A stretch of DNA of 64,000 bases from Schistosoma mansoni (Eukaryota; Platyhelminthes; Trematoda; Strigeidida; Schistosomatidae). A program made the translations under genes and the position numbers. Each line of letters begins with the position of its first letter. Position 1 is the first letter of the stretch. A model generated the notes under the pieces. The model had not been told where the DNA came from and made no database searches. It saw only the letters and a list, made by a program, of their open reading frames with translations. This document shows positions 1 to 10,500 of the stretch, piece after piece. The DNA is taken from positions 124,001 through 188,000 of the forward strand of contig NW_017386051.1 in the NCBI RefSeq assembly GCF_000237925.1, written 5' to 3'.

Positions 1-254
1 ACTCTAGGCCGTACCAGGGCATTTGGAGGCAAAAAAGGCGTTCAGAAATTCTCTACATGAACGTCTACATCATTATCTACTTACGAATTGAGATTTCATT
101 GAAATGATGAATTGATCTGAGTTAGATAACTATAAAGAACGTTGAAACGCTGAACAGTTGTTCTAACTTAAATCGGTTCATGAATTCATTGAAATTCAAA
201 AATCTCCACAAAATCATGTTAGCAATTATTATGTACTCGCAAATGACTAGGTTT

Positions 255-552
255 GAGATGAATTTTCTAGAGGTCTAATGAGAAGCAGTGAGTAGTGGAG
301 CTAATCTGTGTCAGGTGTGAGAATGTTACCCAATGAAGACAACTCAAGATGTTCATGCAATACGTTAGATTGACTGAAGTTAGATATAAACACCGTCGGT
401 TGACGGCTCAGGGATCAAGAGTTTAAGCGTCCGCGCCTAAAGCCGAAGGTCCTCGGTTCAAGCTGTGCGTGTAGGATCGTGGATGAGCATTTCTGAGGTA
501 TCTCATACTAGGACGAAACGGTCTAGCTTAGATCGACTCATAAATTCAACTA
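255..552 (+). mobile_element. BETA SINE, near full length, diverged
   Basis: The order of blocks matches other BETA copies in the window: a 5' block with 'gagaagcagtgagtagtgga', then 'gactgaagttagatataaac', a tRNA-like segment with a box-B-like 'ggttcaagc', a decayed hammerhead ('ctgaggtatctcatactagg', 'acgaaacgg') and the 3' arm 'gtctagcttagatcgactca'. The ribozyme lacks the GUC-type cleavage triplet because the sequence between 'acgaaacgg' and 'tctagc' is shortened. It is an old copy. Confidence 0.75.
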
Positions 553-770
553 TTGAAACTATTTTATTCGTAAATTAATTATAAATAAAATTGTACAACT
601 AGAGTAAATGATATTTTTAAAAAGAAAACTTCTTTTTCGCTGAACTGTCTTCAATACTCCTCCGATGATATTTATGGATTACTTTCATAAAATGTGTTTG
701 TATTAAATTTAAGCTAGCGCTTGGTTTGGTATATGCAAAACTATAGAAAAAAAAGGATATGAGAATTTTA

Positions 771-1067
771 TATAGCCGAGATCATGAGTCAATTGAAGCT
801 AGACCACCATAGAAAACCTGAAATCACTGAACGGCTGTTTTGTCCTATGGTGGGACTCCTCAGCAGTGCTCGTCCACGATCCCGCCTCGCAAGATTCGAA
901 CCCAGGACCTATCCTTCTCGCGCGCGAGCTCTCAACCTCTAAAACACTGAGCTGGTATCCTACGGTCGTTCACTGTTTCCAGGTTTCCTATGGTGGTCTA
1001 CCTTCATTTGACTCATGATCTCAACTATATAAAATTACTAAAATCTCCACAAAACCCCCCTTCTGAT
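771..1067 (-). mobile_element. BETA SINE, minus strand, foldback form
   Basis: On the minus strand it shows the 3' arm, hammerhead and tRNA-like head with box B (plus-strand 'ttcgaacccaggacc'). It is then followed by a second 3' arm in the opposite sense ('tttccaggtttcctatggtg' to 'gactcatgatctcaac') and the BETA tail 'aaaatctccacaaaac'. The two arms are inverted copies of each other around the tRNA-like core. The minus-strand ribozyme reads GGACAAAAC rather than GGACGAAAC, so the conserved G12 is lost and self-cleavage is not expected. Confidence 0.8.
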
Positions 1068-1488
1068 ATGGGAACTTATTGAAAAAAACAAACAAAGTAA
1101 CTATAAAAACATGAATATATATATTTTTCTTTTATATAGTTCACCAGGAAATAAATAAATCAAATCAAATCAACAATCAGGTCAACAAGAAATCATTTAT
1201 ATTGAACTTAATGGATTTATTTTGTCTTCATCTTCTTTTAAAGTATAACTATTGAAATAAATATAACAATATCAAGTGATTCTATCTTGTAATGAAATCA
1301 AAATTGTACGTGCTTAACTATTAAACGGATTCTTTTCCGCTCCTTAAAATAAAAAAAAAAGACATTTGAAAGTATTTATCTCGAAAAACAAACAAACAGT
1401 AAAACTGTTTAGGATGAATTGACGGAACAAAAAAAAACTTTTGTCAGTTTACATCATAAATATTGATGAAATAGGCGGTAATTTGAAA
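1068..1488. other. AT-rich stretch, nothing recognised
   Basis: Homopolymer-rich sequence (A-runs near 1350 and 1425) with no repeat family, RNA gene or convincing open frame that I can see. Confidence 0.5.
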
Positions 1489-1821
1489 TCAGAAAGGGGT
1501 TTTGTGGATATTACAGTAATCTAGTAGTTGAATTCATGAGTCAATTAATGCTAAACTACCATGGAAAGCCTGGAAGCGCTGGACGGCCGTTTCGTTCTAG
1601 TATAGGACTCCTCATTAGTACACATCTACAATCCCGCTCGTGAGGTGCTGACTCAGTGGTCTAGAGGTTGAGTGTTCGCGTACGAGATCGATAGGTCCTA
1701 GGTTCGAATACCGCGAGAGAGATCATGGATGCGCACTGATGAGGAGTCTCATACTAGGATGAAACGGTCATCCGGGTTTTCCATGATGGTCTAGCCTTAA
1801 TTAACTCATGAATTCAACTAA
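1489..1821 (+). mobile_element. BETA SINE, foldback form
   Basis: A minus-sense tail and ribozyme arm (1489-1645, containing the complement of ACGGCCGTCC) is followed directly by a plus-sense tRNA-like head (box A 'tcagtggtctagaggttgag', box B 'ggttcgaat') and a plus ribozyme arm. Both hammerheads carry changes in the CUGANGA core, so neither is likely to be active. The arms could pair over about 90 nt if transcribed. Confidence 0.8.
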
Positions 1822-2101
1822 ATGTTAGTTTATTTCCAATCCATTTAAACTTACTCTGTAATTTAGATAAGTGTTGCGAATCTTGAAAAGCAAATCGTTG
1901 TTCAAAATATCTCAATAAACCAAAGTCTTTTATGTGAAGGTAGTATGTCAAGTCATCTTATATGTTTCATAAATATGAGATAAATCATTTTTTATTGATG
2001 GTTTTCATCACACATTAATTTTTGCTATAAAATTATCCAGAACTAACGAGCTTGAAGTTTTACCACAAATCAGTTGATATCTTGTGGCGGTTTATATTAT
2101 C
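1822..2101. other. AT-rich spacer
   Basis: No recognisable feature between the BETA foldback and the lone LTR. Confidence 0.4.
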
Positions 2102-2593
2102 TGTTATATCTCGAAGAGAATTATTAATAGCAACTTTTGTGATCCATTTATGGATCGATACTATGCGTATATTTATATCGTATAATTATTAAACAACTTA
2201 ACTATTCATATTCATGTCCCTCTCATTATAAGCTTTATTTTGACCTATGAACTATTATTATACGATTTACCATTTTTGAATTATCTCTAGTCTATCTCCC
2301 TTATTCACAGCCACATTTGGCTAAAACTTGTACAAATGTTGTTTCCCATTTTGTGGTACGATATGCTTTGTCTGTTTGATATATAAATCCAGTATGTTTG
2401 AAGTAAATGCTTCATACCGCAGAGGCTGTTATTGGTGTTCTGGATTTAACTGTCTGTGCTCGACAGAAAGCAGGACCGATAGGTACTCTAGACTGCTCGC
2501 ACGGGTTTCATTTGTCATTTGTCCGATCGATAAATCACTGCTCTCTAATAGGCGGGCAAAAGATAATAACAATTGCCGGGACAAGTTATAACA
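2102..2593 (+). mobile_element. Lone LTR of an LTR retrotransposon (fossil)
   Basis: The block begins TGTTATATC and ends GTTATAACA, the TG...CA ends expected of an LTR, and is about 490 bp. A second copy with the same start, end type and internal blocks ('cagaggctgttattggtgtt', 'gaaagcaggac') lies at 20527-21056 and a partial one at 12159. No internal gag or pol sequence is seen next to it, so it is best read as a solo LTR. The family (schistosome elements such as Boudicca or Saci are candidates) cannot be decided from the sequence alone. Short open frames inside it are chance. Confidence 0.65.
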
Positions 2594-2689
2594 TTATGAG
2601 TTCTTATGAAGCTTTACAACTACAATTACAACACATTGAACGAAAGTTTATAATCTGTAAAATAGGCTAGGAATAAAAATAGCCTCTGT

Positions 2690-3230
2690 AGTTTGTCAAG
2701 GCTTCTTGTTTTTCTGTTCATATTACTAACTAACCTAAATTTAAGTCTAACCTGCACCATTGTGATCGATTCTGAGCCATGTCAACCAGAGTCTCCAACC
2801 ATTGGTTACGATAGTCACGCCGATCCCAACCAAGTAGTCTGCATCTACCAACATGGCTCAGAAGTTAGTGACTTCAACGACTGTCGCCACGTTTTGGTTT
2901 GGCCGCCCCTAACTCTCTTCCAACTATCACTAATACTGGTCAGCATAGCGCGTCGTAGTAATCGGTGTTCAGGCACACGTAACATGTGGCCCAACAATCT
3001 CAGTAGATGAAGATTCATGACCTCATCAACTGATTTACCATCATTCCCTAATACCCTGTAACTTCACTATTACTTACCCGGTGATTCCAGCAGATGCGAG
3101 CAATCTGTGGTCAAGTACTAGTAACTTACGAGTATCTTCTACTCTTAATGGTCATGTTTCACAGTCGAATACTCTGCTGCGTGAAATACCAATAAGATTT
3201 CGTACTAATTAGACTAGTACTAACTATCTA
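2690..3230 (-). mobile_element. LINE-B reverse-transcriptase C-terminal fragment
   Basis: Read on the minus strand, this matches the 40790-41370 copy: residues like LLGHMLRVPEHRLLRRAM, then a GGQTKTWRQSLKSL block, and upstream a VEDTRKLLVLDHR-like block. This arrangement is typical of the region just after the reverse-transcriptase domain in RTE/CR1-like non-LTR retrotransposons. The frame is interrupted and both ends are truncated. The 105-codon plus-strand frame at 2693-3010 is only its antisense shadow. It lies about 100 bp from the lone LTR. Confidence 0.75.
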
Positions 3231-3574
3231 CCTTATCAAATTTAACTTAATGTTAGGCATTTATTCAATTCAAATATCATATTTCGAAAGTAAACGTTTT
3301 TTTTGTTTTATTTTGTTCATATAATTTATATGGTGAATGAATTTCAAATCATTTGATGCATAGACGATATGTAACACATTATAAACAATTTCCATGCTTC
3401 ATTGAATAAGACACGCATAGACATAGATATATAAAAATGAATAAGTAGTATGAATTTGATAATAATATACTTTAGACATTGAATTATAAATGTAGATGGT
3501 AAGTAATTATAAATATATTTTTTATTATCTATTCATTCCTTCTATCTTTAAGTTCTTGAATAAATTCTGTCAAT
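3231..3574. other. AT-rich spacer
   Basis: Low-complexity A/T sequence without recognisable features. Confidence 0.4.
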
Positions 3575-3690
3575 GATAGAGTTCGAATCTCCCGAGGCGG
3601 GATCGTGAATGCGCACTGCTGAGGAGTCCCACATTAAGATGAAACGGCTGTCTAGCTTTAATTGACTCATGATTTCAACTATATATATGA
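3575..3690 (+). mobile_element. BETA SINE, 3' fragment
   Basis: Starts within box B ('gttcgaatctcccgaggcgg'), followed by a hammerhead with an intact CTGAGGAG core half but a weakened stem II ('agatgaaacgg') and a shortened stem I partner. The 3' arm 'ttaattgactcatgatttca' follows. Confidence 0.75.
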
Positions 3691-3719
3691 ATAGAATTGT
3701 TTACTTATTTTAGTTTTAA

Positions 3720-3957
3720 TGTACCATATTGCATGGTATCTCGGCTTTCATCAACACCGTTTTATGGGAGAGGACAAACCAACTTCCAGCTAAAGAGGAA
3801 ATTAGTAAAAGACTTTGGAAGTGGATTGGACATACATTAAAGAAATCATCAAACTGTATCACGAGGCAAGCCCTAACTTGAAATCCGGAAGGGAAGCGGA
3901 AAAGAGACCAAAGAACACATTACGGCGGGAAACAGAAGCAGATACGAGTGTCAATTA
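3720..3957 (+). mobile_element. LINE-A 3' coding fragment
   Basis: Broken frames encode [16 protein letters not shown], [18 protein letters not shown] and KNTLRRETEAD-like segments, the terminal part of the LINE-A reverse-transcriptase protein also seen at 6.1, 15.3, 26.8, 54.6 and 59.4 kb. It is truncated at both ends and carries no intact frame. Confidence 0.75.
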
Positions 3958-4250
3958 GCATAAAATGTGAGTTTATGGTTTTCTGATAACCATCTTCAAC
4001 TAAATAATATTTCCACATAGTGAATATGATTTCGCGTCACTCATAATAGTAGTGGAATTGCAACACTAGAGAACTAGGTAAACATGACATTAGTTAATAC
4101 TTGGCGAATAGTTTACATAAATATCTCAGTTCAACTGGAGTTAAGTGACTTCTCAAATAAGTTAATGAAAATGTTTTCAAATGTAATATTGACATATATT
4201 CCATATAAACTATTCATTAATGTAACATTCTGAATATTTCTTGATGATAT

Positions 4251-4413
4251 AGACTACTGGTAGGTCCTGGGTTCGAATCTCGCGAGTGCGGGATCGTGGA
4301 TGCACACTGCTGAGGAGTCCCATAATAGGACGAAACGGCCATCCAGTGCTTCCAGGTTTCCCATGGTGGTCTAGCTTCAATTGACTCATGATCTCAACTC
4401 TATAAAACTTAAC
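4251..4413 (+). mobile_element. BETA SINE, 5'-truncated
   Basis: Begins inside the tRNA-like head ('ctggtaggtcctgggttcga'), runs through a well-kept hammerhead and ends with the 3' arm 'caattgactcatgatctcaa'. This is one of the younger-looking BETA copies in the window. Confidence 0.85.
4304..4349 (+). ncRNA. Hammerhead ribozyme, BETA type, core intact
   Basis: Stem I is CACTG (4305-4309) with CAGTG (4344-4348). The core CTGAGGAG (4310-4317) is followed by stem II GTCC/GGAC around a 7-nt loop, GAAAC, and an AUC cleavage triplet ending at 4343. Stem III is very short and one of its two pairs is a C/A mismatch in this copy, so activity may be low. The fold is inferred from the known hammerhead consensus. 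Confidence 0.65.
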
Positions 4414-4514
4414 AAGAAATTTAATTTATGATATAACGTTGTATAATTTTCATTCAGTACCAACTTTCAACAAACATTCATCTTCCAACTACTTTTATAC
4501 TACTGATGTGAACT

Positions 4515-4792
4515 AAACACAGGTAGGGACAACCCTAATGTATTACGGTACATAATTACAGAGTATCTTGTTAAAATATAAGAACTATACATTGAATACT
4601 TTATTTGCAAATCTTCCATCAATTGCCCTTCACATTTTGTATGCTTCTTCCAATTCACAATCCCTTTCGATTTTACCATCTATTCTCTTCAACTCGATCT
4701 TTTTAGCCTTCTGTTACCAGTCATCCAACTTTTGATTGGTGTTACATACTACTTATGTCTGTCGACATAAATAGCATACATCACACTATTAG
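4515..4792 (+). repeat. EPSILON repeat, full-length copy
   Basis: Shares with 29343, 32070 and 43545 the start 'aacacaggtagggacaa', the middle 'catcaattgcccttcacatt' and the end 'tacttatgtctgtcgacata'. The last 46 bases form an imperfect palindrome with arms ACTTATGTC/GACATAAAT. No coding potential, tRNA-like boxes or target duplication are seen. The class is unknown. Confidence 0.7.
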
Positions 4793-4969
4793 TAAGCATT
4801 TATTAAATGTGTGCATACTTTAAATTTTCATAGAGTTTCGTGGTCGATTAATTAATAAATAAACAAGCAACAATTTTAAAACAACGCGCCTGTTCAATAT
4901 TAAAGAGTTCAAGGAAATGCTGGTGTATTATTGGTATTAGTTCTATTAGTGGTAATGACTTATTAACTT

Positions 4970-5410
4970 ATATATTTACGCCTGTTACTCCCAATGTAAC
5001 ATAGGCCGCCGACTAGCATTCTCCAACCTACTCTGTCCTGGACCTTCCTTTCTAATTCTATTCAATTGTTGTTCATTCTTCTCATTTATGTCTCCATTTC
5101 TCGACCTAATGTGTTCTTCGGTCTTCCTCTTTTTCTTTAGCCTTCAGGATTCCATGTGAGGGTTTTCCTTGTGACACAGTACGTTGTTGCCGATAATGTC
5201 TGGCGACCGGATCCGAAGTATCTTGCGTAGACAACTGATAATAAACACTTGTATCTTCTGGATGATGGCTTTCGTAGTTCTCCAAGTTTCCGCTCCATAC
5301 AGTAGAACTGTCTTGACATCTGTATTGAAAATTCTGACTTTGGTGTTGGTTGATAGATAGTTGTTTTGAGTTCCAGATGTTGTTCAGTTGTAAATATACT
5401 GCTCTTGCAA
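4970..5410 (-). mobile_element. LINE-A 3' coding fragment, minus strand
   Basis: Minus-strand translation gives blocks such as QSRIFNTDVKTVLLYGAETW, then ITRKTLTWNPEG and WRMLVGGLC, all matching the other LINE-A copies. The left edge ('tatatttacgcctgttactc') is the 3' end of the element. The region encodes the RT C-terminal tail only, and the part between the two coding blocks is partly deleted. The 60-codon frame at 5137-5319 is a piece of it. Confidence 0.8.
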
Positions 5411-5742
5411 TGACTTTATAACCTGGTATTTAAACATGTTAAACACATTTCTTGAAAAAAATAAAAAAAATAAAATTAATTTTTCTATAGGTTATTTTGT
5501 TTTTCTCTATTTCTTCAATAATTTCCCCTTTTTTCAGTAATAAATAATATGAAAGAAAAAAATTTATTTGTTAAAAATTTTCCAACTAATTTCTGATATT
5601 TTTGTTAGAAGAAAAAATGAGAAAAAAAGAAGGAGATCATGGGAAGAATTTATCTATATTATTATCAGATATGTAATTATTGTTTTGTATAGAGAAATGT
5701 CTATGCACAATTTAATGATGAAAATAAGGTTGTTTACTTGAT
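5411..5742. other. AT-rich spacer
   Basis: T- and A-rich sequence; nothing recognised. Confidence 0.4.
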
Positions 5743-5972
5743 AGTTGAAATCATGAGTCAATTGAAGCTAGACCATCATAGAAAACCTGGAAGCAGTGAA
5801 CGGCCGTTTCGTCCTATTATTGAACTCCTCAACAGTGCGCATCCACGATCTTGGGTTCGAATCTCGCGAGGCGGGATGGTGGATGCGCACTGTTGAGGTT
5901 TTCCATGGTGGCCTACCTTCAATTGACTCATGATTTCAACTATGAAAATACTGAAATCTCCACAAAAAAACC
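5743..5972 (+). mobile_element. BETA SINE, short foldback form
   Basis: A minus-sense 3' arm and hammerhead (5745-5850) meets a plus-sense box B and ribozyme start ('gggttcgaatctcgcgaggc'). The plus-sense 3' arm 'ttcaattgactcatgatttc' and tail 'actgaaatctccacaaa' then follow. Most of the plus hammerhead is deleted at the junction, leaving an inverted repeat with a small loop. Confidence 0.8.
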
Positions 5973-6135
5973 ACTTTTGTTTACTTGAATTAGAAATGGA
6001 ATGTTTTTTTTATTAAATGAACGACAGTTAAATCTTCATGAATGTTAAAATGATGTTTAGTATATATACATAAAGAAGGTGATAATGATGATGAAGAATT
6101 TGTCTAAGTAACGATGTCAATTAACAGTCAATTCT

Positions 6136-6712
6136 AGTTTATACGTTTTTGTGTACATTTTTTGATTAGCAAAGTAAGGACAGTATTCTTACAGTTGAAG
6201 AAAATATGGAAATCAAAGCAACTGTCAATCAATATCAAAGTCACAATACTTAATACGAACGTCAACACAGTTCTATTGTATGGAGCTGAAACTTGAAGAA
6301 ATATCATAACCATCATCGAAAATGTACAAGTATTTATAAACAATTGTCTGCCTAAGATACTGAGTGTCCATTGACCGGATACTACCATCAGAAATAGCCT
6401 ACTGTGGAAGAGAACAAACCAACCTCGAGCTGAGGATGAAATTAGGAAAAAAGGTTAGAAGTGGATAAAACACACATTGAGGAAATCATCAATTTGTATC
6501 ACGAGACAAGCGCTAACTTGGAATATTGGAGGAAAACGGAAAAGAGGAAGGCTAAACAACATATTATGTTGGGAATAGGAAGTAGACATGAAAAGGATGA
6601 ATAGCAACTGAAAAGGATCGCCCAGGACAGAATTGGATGGAGAATTCTGGTAAGCAACCTATGCTCCTCCACGAGGGATAATAGTTATAATTTAGTAAGT
6701 AAGTAAGGGTAC
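6136..6712 (+). mobile_element. LINE-A 3' end with TAAG-type tail
   Basis: Broken frames encode KVRTVFLQLKKIWKSKQLSI-like, LYGAET, STIIENVQVFINNCLPKIL and [19 protein letters not shown] blocks. The element ends with 'agtaagtaagtaaggg', a short tandem tail of the kind known for RTE-clade LINEs, again seen at 27058 and (inverted) 54505 and 59215. The 5' part is missing. Confidence 0.8.
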
Positions 6713-6814
6713 ATTTGATATGATTTGAGATAGTTACTAAAAATCAGTGAACAGAAAAAGAAAACCGTTTTACTTTCATTTAAAACTAATCAACATTACC
6801 CGAAAAATAATGAA

Positions 6815-6965
6815 CTTAGAACCTGTCAAACTCTGCCTGTAGCTCTTCTAGAGTTACTGCCGGTCGCAAGCCCTGGTAAAGGAGGCGGGTTGGTCATGGG
6901 GTTAGTGATCCCATCCCGTAGAAAATTAAGTCGCTAAAAAACGCTAGAACCTGTCAGCCGAAACA
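6815..6965. repeat. GC-richer repeat-like fragment, possibly LINE untranslated region
   Basis: The block 'ctagagttactgccggtcgc ... ggaggcgggttggtcatggg' is much richer in G+C than its surroundings and has no second copy in the window. It reads like the untranslated leader of a high-copy element, but I cannot assign it with confidence. Confidence 0.3.
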
Positions 6966-8170
6966 CAATGGACCACATTACTTTTGAATAATCAACTTGT
7001 AATCCAATATTTTGAAGGTATTGATTTCAATAGAAAATCAGGAAGACGAAACAAATTAGGAAAAAAGAAGCAGATTGGAGAAGCGAAGAGAACTGACTGA
7101 AGCTGAATGGCGCACAATGGAGATTTGATCAAGCGTTAATCAATATTTATAGTCACACAAAAATAAGCTACAGACATGTGATAAGTAGGAAAAGATGTAC
7201 ACTTACATACGCTCATATCAAGACAGTCAAGGTTGATAAGTGAATAATTAACAAGGTCGAAACATGACTCAAGAAGAGTGGATAAATTAGTCTGTTCAGA
7301 AGCTAGAATAAGGTATATGTGCTTAACATAGCAACCGACACTACACTAGCATAGGACTCATGACCCAACCAAGGGTCGAAGCTGGTTCCTTCCTGTTTCC
7401 CACTAAATTCCTAACTATTGGAACCATTATGACTGTGTTCAGCAGTATAAATATGACTCTAAACAGTTCGAAATATAACGTTTTCTGAAAAAGGCAATTT
7501 AATTGTGAATCTGTCGTTATCATTCTAAACAACATCATCAGCGCCTATTTCATGTAAAGGTAACCTCTTTTTAGTTATTTCACAAGTTTTATATCAGTTC
7601 ATTTTGATGACTTCCTTTGTGATTGATTTTCCTGGGAAGCTTTATTTGACTAACTTGACTTAAGTAATATGATTAACTGAATTCATAAATCAAATCAATA
7701 TATGTATCTGTTAATTGTTAAGTGATCTTAAGATCTTACAGTTGGTTTGATTTAGAATTTCGGAGTTTCTTCAATCAAATCTATCTTCATAGTTATGCAC
7801 GATCATTGTTCTTAGCTATCTGTTACATTAATTCGAATTAATGTTCATAAATGTGTAGATGGAGGTTACGTTGAATTTGTCCACCAAGTAATATTTCACG
7901 TACTTAAAGCGAATTATTGTGTGGATGATGTTGTATTTCTCTTCTGTTTAGTGGTTTATGTTGTAAGAAAGTTTGTTGATTCGAAAGCAACATCAATTTA
8001 ATAGCTCTTCAGAATCCGTAGAATGATTTCTAAGATATTTTTCACATATGATACAGAGTGATCTTTTCCTTGGTTTTTCGCGATCGACTTTTTTTTACAG
8101 TAGATAGATCATCTTGCTAAATTGTACTAAAACCAATCACCTAAGCTGTCAATCGTGGGTATTTGTGAGT
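6966..8170. other. Repeat-poor AT-rich stretch
   Basis: No repeat family seen elsewhere in the window is detected. The open frame at 7341-7538 (minus) lacks any recognisable domain. Confidence 0.4.
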
Positions 8171-8446
8171 ATTATGGTATTCTAACAGTTGAATTCAAGA
8201 ATCAATCTATGCTAGACCATCAATGAAAACCTAGAAGCACTGGACGAACTTCTCAGTAGTGTACATCCATGATTTAGAAGTTGAGCGTTCGCGTGCGAGA
8301 CCCAGGGTTCTTAGTTCGAGTCCCTTTAGTACAGGGTCGTGAATGCGCAGTGTTGAGAAGTCCAATACTGAGGCGGAACGACCGTCCACTGCTTCTAGGT
8401 TTTCAATAGTGGTCTAGCTTAGATCAATTCTTGAATTCAACTTTTA
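8171..8446 (+). mobile_element. BETA SINE, foldback form
   Basis: A minus-sense arm ('gttgaattcaagaatcaatc' to 'gtacatccatgattt') joins a plus-sense head with box B ('ttagttcgagtcc') and a plus arm ending 'atcaattcttgaattcaact'. The outer about 30 bases of the two arms are near-perfect inverted copies. The ribozyme cores are degraded. Confidence 0.75.
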
Positions 8447-8832
8447 AAATAAGAAATATTTCATGATTCATTAACTTATACCTTTTCAACTATGGATTTC
8501 ACTTAATTCTCATGGTTTTTTCTCAATTACATTGTTTCTTTTAGACACACTACATTATAGATATGTTCATTCCACACAAGTTTAATAAAGTGTGTATGTG
8601 TATTTGTTTCTAGTTGTACGAAATAAATCTTAATAGTCATTAATCAAACTGTGAACCATTATTAACTAGCCAATCAATTAAATATTAATTGGCTTTCTTA
8701 CTTATTTAATAGGTAAATAAACGACTTGTTCAATGATTAATGATTGATGTCTCAATAAATATTTTCATACACACACACCCACACTTATCTTTCAAATATA
8801 CAAAATCTTGATTTCAGTAAGCATAAAGTACA

Positions 8833-9183
8833 ATACTGAATGAATTTAAAACTTCACCCCATCTCACAAGCAAGTGGCTATCAGGATTCAGTAGCTAAGC
8901 GGATAACTCGAGGGCGTTTGAAGCGAAGGGTACTGGGTTCGAGTCCCAGAGCGAACATCAACTCTGAGATGCAGGTACATCCAGCTGACGATTCCCAAAT
9001 AGAACGAAATGCGCGTCCTGGATTCAACTGTTAGCCACTATCCATCTTTGCTTACAATGCTTGTGAATTAAGGTAATATCGAGGTGATACGCACAGTATG
9101 CACATATGCCAATTAGAGACTGACCAGTTGCAGTCCTAACACATCGATGGGAAGTTTCAAGCAAACAAAACTAAATGAATTTT
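8833..9183 (+). mobile_element. ALPHA (SM-alpha-like) SINE with 9-bp target duplication
   Basis: Flanked by TAAAGTACA at 8824-8832 and 9184-9192. Inside are 'acttcaccccatctcacaag', a Ser/Leu-tRNA-like head (box A 'gtagctaagcgg', box B 'gggttcgagtccc'), a hammerhead at 8979-9023 and a long linker ending 'aactaaatgaattt'. The start block 'tgaatttaaaac' recurs in the closing 'tgaattt', so the insert spans slightly more than one repeating unit. Stem II of its ribozyme (TTCC/GAAC) is damaged. The 64-codon frame over it is a chance read-through. Confidence 0.9.
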
Positions 9184-9699
9184 TAAAGTACATTATTTTG
9201 TGCTCCAGACTGATTACCGAGTAAAATTCATTGGCAGTCAGTAGTCGGTATTCTGATGTTTGTGTTTAGACATCATATTGGTATGAGTTAATTGAATGGA
9301 ATTCTATTGGGCATTGAGAAGCATTGAACCACTGTGTTACACAAGAGCGAGGTAGACTTCAAAAGTCCATATTTTTAATTTTCATTGATTAACCTCGGAG
9401 AAAAGTTCAGATAAATTGTTATTACTAAGTGAGATACCATAACTACCATAACTCACTAATGATTTTGTAGTTACTACTATGTCAGGTACTTTGTAGTAAT
9501 TTATATGATAAAAGATTGGTTTCATTACAGACTGATGAAAATAATGAAACCGTCTCATCATAAACAATTTTTCTTCAGTTTGCTACAGTAATGCTTGGTA
9601 ATGACTTCTTAGATGCTTTATGGGTTCTCAAAATATTGCTAAACTTGAGCCTCGAACAGTACACACAGAAACCACAGTTCCTAGCTTCTATTATTTGAT
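9184..9699. other. Unassigned spacer
   Basis: Moderate complexity, no repeat copy in the window, no convincing frame. Confidence 0.4.
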
Positions 9700-9815
9700 A
9701 TAAGGCATTGAATACACACATCTGAGAAGCCCGATGTTAGGGGTGGAACGGTTGTCAAGCGCTTCCATATTTTCAATAATGGTATAGTTAAATCACTTCC
9801 ATGATTTCAATGGTT
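9700..9815 (+). mobile_element. BETA SINE, old 3' fragment
   Basis: Retains 'ctgagaagcccgatgttagg' followed by 'ggaacggttgtcaagcgctt', an eroded hammerhead, and an eroded 3' arm. The core is mutated at several conserved sites. Confidence 0.55.
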
Positions 9816-10500
9816 CAAATTTATTTATTAAAAATCCTATACGTAACATTGATGAACTTTCCAAGAATACTGTGTTAATGGCTAGGAGAATGACAGTAAA
9901 AAGAATCGTTTATTGTAAATCTATTCACGTTAAAATAACTGACATTATGCAGACATATTTCCACAATATGTAGATTAGGTAACTGCTGAACTTCCTAAAA
10001 ACACTAAACTCTTATCACTCTGGTTGACTGAAAAGTTGCTTCAAAATCATGCGATGACTTCAAACTTGTTCATTTTACTACAACATTGAATACCACCAAA
10101 GAAAACTGTGATTCTCATTCATTATTCCCATCTATAACCACATGAATGAACAAGTTTTCACATCTTCTCACTTCTGCACTCCTCAAACCTGTCACTCAAT
10201 AAAATTAATAATTTTAAAAATAATGTGATCGGCTATGGTTGTTGTTATAAAGATGAATATAAAAATTAATACTTCGTACAGTGATTACATTCTCAATAAC
10301 AATGAGAACTAGTTATCATTTTACTACTGGTTTAGATTCAAGTTCAAACGTGGTTACAGCCAAAGTATAAATGTTTCTCAACACGCTACATTTTGGGTGT
10401 AAAAAGTGTACAGCAAGATAAAGTGAGCACCGTATTTCGATCACATTTAAACCAATCACGATTGTTTTAAAAAAAATATTTATGACCACACTCTCGAAAT
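9816..10500. other. Unassigned spacer upstream of the Penelope-like element
   Basis: No repeat relation seen in the window. The part nearest 10500 could be the leader of the Penelope-like element, but nothing shows it. Confidence 0.35.

Noticed and set aside
2693-3010. 105-codon frame with a signal-peptide-like start
   Set aside because: It is antisense to a LINE-B coding fragment.
8840-9034. Repeated small protein frames of 60-72 codons (also at 25484, 53937 and 44214)
   Set aside because: They are the same chance frame through the ALPHA tRNA-like head and hammerhead; their similarity reflects SINE copies, not a gene family.
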